Shown: positions 20,352-22,729 of the stretch, one piece after another
Layout of the letters: each line of letters starts with the position of its first letter
Position numbering within the stretch: the stretch's first letter is position 1
Assembly (NCBI GenBank): GCA_030679805.1
Contig: JAUXST010000019.1
Span: 1-22,729 of the forward strand
Length of the DNA stretch: 22,729 nt
Source of the DNA: Reyranella sp.
GTDB lineage: Bacteria; Pseudomonadota; Alphaproteobacteria; Reyranellales; Reyranellaceae
Direction: 5' to 3'
Made by a program: the position numbers and the translations under genes
The notes under the pieces: generated by a model
The model's input: only the letters and a program-made list of their open reading frames with translations
Database searches by the model: none
Told to the model about the DNA's origin: nothing

Positions 20352-22163
20352 TTACTCCGCCGCTTCGAGGCGCTGCAGGTTGTGGGCCGCGGCGACCTTG
20401 GCGCGGGCGACGTCCTCGCCGCGCTTCTTGGTGACGGCGGCACCGCCGCCGGCGGTGTCGGCGAACAACGAGAGCTTGTCCATCTCGTCCTCACCCACCG
20501 GCTCCAGCGCCAGGTCGGTGTATTCGTGGCGCTTGGGATCGAACCGGACCTTCTGGCCGATGCGCCAGCCCTGCCAGGCCAACCGCCCGTAGATCTTGAG
20601 CTTGCGCCAGGTCTCGAGCGCTAGCTTCCAGTGGAACACGCCGATCGGCTCGATCTTCATGCCGTAGCGGCGGTCGCGGCGGAACTTCAGGCGGACGATG
20701 CCGCCTTCCAGTGGATGCACGCCCTCGGCCTCGAACATGATCTTGAACATGGTCATGAACTGGGCGGGCTCCGCCGGATTGCGCCCGGGGATCGAGCCAT
20801 GACGCTTCGCCACCGTCTCGATGTGCTCGGGCGTGTAGTAAGTGCGCCAGGCATCGCGGTAGGTCTGCTCGTACTCGGCGTCGCTCATCTTGGGATGGTG
20901 CACGACGCGGTGGTGCAGGTCGTACTTGTTGAGGTCGGGATCCATCCACACGCCCTGCTTCCAGAGCTTCTGATGGTCCTCGGACCCCGGCAGCGGCGTC
21001 AGCATGAAGAGCTCGAGAATGTCGAGCGGCAGTTCCTTCTTGATGATCTCCATGTCGCGCAGGATAGATTCGCGCGTGTCGCCCGGGAAGCCCAGGATGT
21101 AGCCGGCCCAGGTCGAGGCGCCGCTGGTGTGCCACGCCTGCAGCATCTTGCGATACTCGGTGATCTTGTTCTGGCGCTTCTTGGCGGCCAGCAGATTGTC
21201 CGGGTTGACGTTCTCGAGCCCGATGAACACGCGATAGACGCCGGCCCAGCGCGACTTGTGGATGAAGTTCGGGATGCGATGGCACTGGGTGTCGACCTGG
21301 ATGATCAGCGACACCTTGATGCCTTCGTTCTCGCGCAGCTCGATCAGCCGGTCGAAGAAATCCTCCCAGTGCTTGTTGCGGGCCATGTTGTCGTCGGTGA
21401 TGAAGAACGACGTGATGCCCTGCTTGTAGTTCTCGCGGATGATCGCTTCGAGGTCGTCGGCGGTGCGGAAGCGGCTCTTGCGGCCCTGCACGTTGATGAT
21501 GGTGCAGAACGAGCACTGGAACGGGCAGCCGCGACCGAGGTCGAAGCTCGACTTGCGGCCCTCGTTGCGCGCGAGTGCTGCCGGCGGCAGATGCGGCGTC
21601 GGCGCGCCCTCGATGCCCGGCAGGTCTTCCATGTAATTGTAGAGCGGCTTCAGCCTCTGGTGCCAGGCGTCGAGCAGCACCTCGTCGAGGCGGCCTTCCT
21701 CGGCCTCGCCGGCGTAGATCGAGATGCCCATGTCCATCGCCGCCTGGATCTCGGGCGGCACGACCGGCAGCATCGATAGGCAGCCCGCGGCATGGAAGCC
21801 GCCCATGGCGACCGGCAGGCCGGCCTTGAGGAAATGACGCGCCAGGTCGACCGCGTGGGGAAACTGGTTGGACTGCACGCCGACGAGGCAGATGAGGGCC
21901 TTGCCGCCCGTCCGCTTGATGTCGGCCATGATCTTGTCCGGCCGGACGCGGGTATTCGTCTCGTCGAACGGCTTGATGAGGATATCGACGTCCGGACCGA
22001 GCACTTCGCGCTGCCGGCAATCCTCACCCAGGCCATAGAGGGCGGCCAGTGTGTTGGAGGGAATGTGAGACCGGAACCATGTGATCGGATAGCCGTCGTC
22101 GTCGTAGTGCGTCGGCTTGATCAGCACCAGGTGGAACGTCGTTCGCTTTTTTGCTCCGCCCAT
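20352..22163 (-). CDS. B12-binding-type radical SAM protein
   Basis: The protein has 603 residues from the ATG at 22161-22163, with GGAG nine bases upstream; a TTG five codons earlier is less likely. The N-terminal part (about 10-160) resembles a cobalamin-binding Rossmann domain (ALICLVGVQSNQFPHAVDLARHFLKAG...VAMGGFHA), but the usual DxHxxG motif is not evident. The radical SAM cluster motif is GCPFQCSFC (Cys213, 217, 220), followed by FITDDNMARNK, VFIGLENV and YILGFPGDT. The C-terminal 150 residues are not recognised. Related proteins do difficult methylations or rearrangements on lipids, pigments or natural products. There is no biosynthetic neighbour, so the reaction is unknown. Confidence 0.9.
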   Translation of the reverse strand: MGGAKKRTTFHLVLIKPTHYDDDGYPITWFRSHIPSNTLAALYGLGEDCRQREVLGPDVDILIKPFDETNTRVRPDKIMADIKRTGGKALICLVGVQSNQFPHAVDLARHFLKAGLPVAMGGFHAAGCLSMLPVVPPEIQAAMDMGISIYAGEAEEGRLDEVLLDAWHQRLKPLYNYMEDLPGIEGAPTPHLPPAALARNEGRKSSFDLGRGCPFQCSFCTIINVQGRKSRFRTADDLEAIIRENYKQGITSFFITDDNMARNKHWEDFFDRLIELRENEGIKVSLIIQVDTQCHRIPNFIHKSRWAGVYRVFIGLENVNPDNLLAAKKRQNKITEYRKMLQAWHTSGASTWAGYILGFPGDTRESILRDMEIIKKELPLDILELFMLTPLPGSEDHQKLWKQGVWMDPDLNKYDLHHRVVHHPKMSDAEYEQTYRDAWRTYYTPEHIETVAKRHGSIPGRNPAEPAQFMTMFKIMFEAEGVHPLEGGIVRLKFRRDRRYGMKIEPIGVFHWKLALETWRKLKIYGRLAWQGWRIGQKVRFDPKRHEYTDLALEPVGEDEMDKLSLFADTAGGGAAVTKKRGEDVARAKVAAAHNLQRLEAAE

Positions 22164-22239
22164 CACGGATTTCTCCAACTCAATAACCCCGCGTGCGGTG
22201 CTAGATCGTACCCTCTACCGCCAGAAGGCATTCGTAAAC

Positions 22240-22257
22240 CACACTGCTCTGAGTGTG
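22240..22257. promoter_or_regulatory. Small inverted repeat in the radical SAM leader
   Basis: CACACT (22240-22245) and AGTGTG (22252-22257) are complementary with a 6-base loop. It lies downstream of the predicted promoter in the 5' leader of the radical SAM gene. It may be an operator or a short stem. A second short palindrome, TACAATTTGTA, is at 22313-22323, just upstream of the -35 site. Confidence 0.3.
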
Positions 22258-22279
22258 CCTGCGACGCAAGTGCGAGAGA

Positions 22280-22306
22280 AGTATATTCACAAGCTCCAAA
22301 TGTCAA
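22280..22306 (-). promoter_or_regulatory. Sigma-70-like promoter for the radical SAM gene
   Basis: On the minus strand a perfect TTGACA (22301-22306) and TATACT (22280-22285) are spaced by 15 bases. This lies in the only clearly AT-rich stretch of the 274-base gap 22164-22437. The spacing is short but functional in some promoters. It implies a leader of about 110 bases before the ATG at 22163. Confidence 0.5.
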
Positions 22307-22437
22307 AATAGCTACAATTTGTAAGGGCTTGGCGGCGTTACCACGGCCTTTGGTAGGGGCAGGCCTGAAGAGGAGTTCATTGCCGCCCGCACCCCAACCG
22401 GGCAAGTTGCCGCTCCCCGGAGGCGCGCCCTCAGAAG

Positions 22438-22729
22438 ATGCCCGAGGGGAAGGGGAACGACCAGGACGTGAGTCTCATCGCGCGCGTGCCGGCATTGGCG
22501 CCGTTTCGCATCAGGAGTTTCCGGTTCCAGTGGCCGGCCGACCTGCTTGCCTCCTGGGCGTTCGAGATGGAAGGCGTCATTCTCGGTTGGTTCGTGCTGG
22601 TGACGACCGGGTCGGTCCTGGCGCTGGCCGTGTTCGGTTCGCTGCAATTCCTGGGAACCCTGATCTCGCCGTTGTTCGGCATGGCGGGCGACCGCATCGG
22701 CTACCGCAACCTGCTGTGCCTGATGCGTG
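22438..22729 (+). CDS. MFS transporter, N-terminal part (runs off the window)
   Basis: An open frame runs from the ATG at 22438 to the last base with no stop, giving 97 residues. After a polar N-terminus come PALAPFRIRSFRFQWPADLLASW, typical of the MFS_3/ENTS-like group, a hydrophobic helix ILGWFVLVTTGSVLALAVFGSLQFLGTLI, and the MFS motif A equivalent GMAGDRIGYRN. The substrate is unknown. It diverges from the radical SAM gene, so the two may share regulation. Confidence 0.82.
   Translation, partial: MPEGKGNDQDVSLIARVPALAPFRIRSFRFQWPADLLASWAFEMEGVILGWFVLVTTGSVLALAVFGSLQFLGTLISPLFGMAGDRIGYRNLLCLMR

Overview
The window is GC-rich, densely coded chromosomal DNA. The leading suggestion is an alphaproteobacterium of a Rhodospirillales or Reyranella/Bradyrhizobium-like type. 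This rests on Bug/TctC-type binding proteins, TauD-type dioxygenases, many overlapping ATGA/TTGA start-stop junctions and lipoprotein and Tat-like leaders; no 16S gene or other taxonomic marker is present, so the placement is inference. I see no phage, transposase or CRISPR array. No gap without a gene exceeds 300 bases; the largest are 22164-22437 and 2097-2360, both described below.

Layout. 1-348 is the C-terminal end of a peptide ABC-transporter ATPase. 352-2711 is a small accessory patch: an exported MORN-repeat protein, an exported four-EF-hand protein, an XRE regulator and a small lipoprotein. It is flanked by two copies of a roughly 76-bp (probably about 110-bp) direct repeat that is itself a divergent gene-start region. 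A tRNA-Leu(UAA) and a histidine-phosphatase lipoprotein follow (2734-3466).

3446-5835, minus strand, is a bufferin-type RiPP locus. It has two tandem Cys-rich secreted precursor peptides (bufA2-like), a DUF692/MNIO multinuclear iron oxidase (bufB) and a DUF2063 partner protein (bufC). Known relatives make periplasmic copper-binding peptides in which Cys residues are converted to thiooxazole-type groups. Here the precursor and its downstream hairpin appear to have been duplicated as a unit. A good intrinsic terminator sits between the two precursors and a weaker hairpin sits between the second precursor and the maturase, a layout that should set a high precursor-to-enzyme ratio.

5955-12610 is metabolic: a DauA-like FAD amine/amino-acid oxidoreductase diverges from an acyl-CoA synthetase / dienelactone-hydrolase / MFS run. 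A methyltransferase lies opposite, followed by a translationally coupled DUF2165 membrane protein and an exported deaminase. 12621-13583 is a Bug/TctC-type solute-binding protein.

13668-17417 is a tight plus-strand operon: DUF1801, a YtcJ-like amidohydrolase, a COG0523 metallochaperone GTPase and an SDR dehydrogenase. The first three are joined by stop/start overlaps. 17467-19328, minus strand, is NAD kinase overlapping an AbrB/COG3180 membrane protein. 19429-20307 is a TauD/TfdA dioxygenase, 20352-22163 (minus) is a B12-binding-type radical SAM protein with a recognisable sigma-70-like promoter, and the window ends inside the N-terminus of an MFS transporter.
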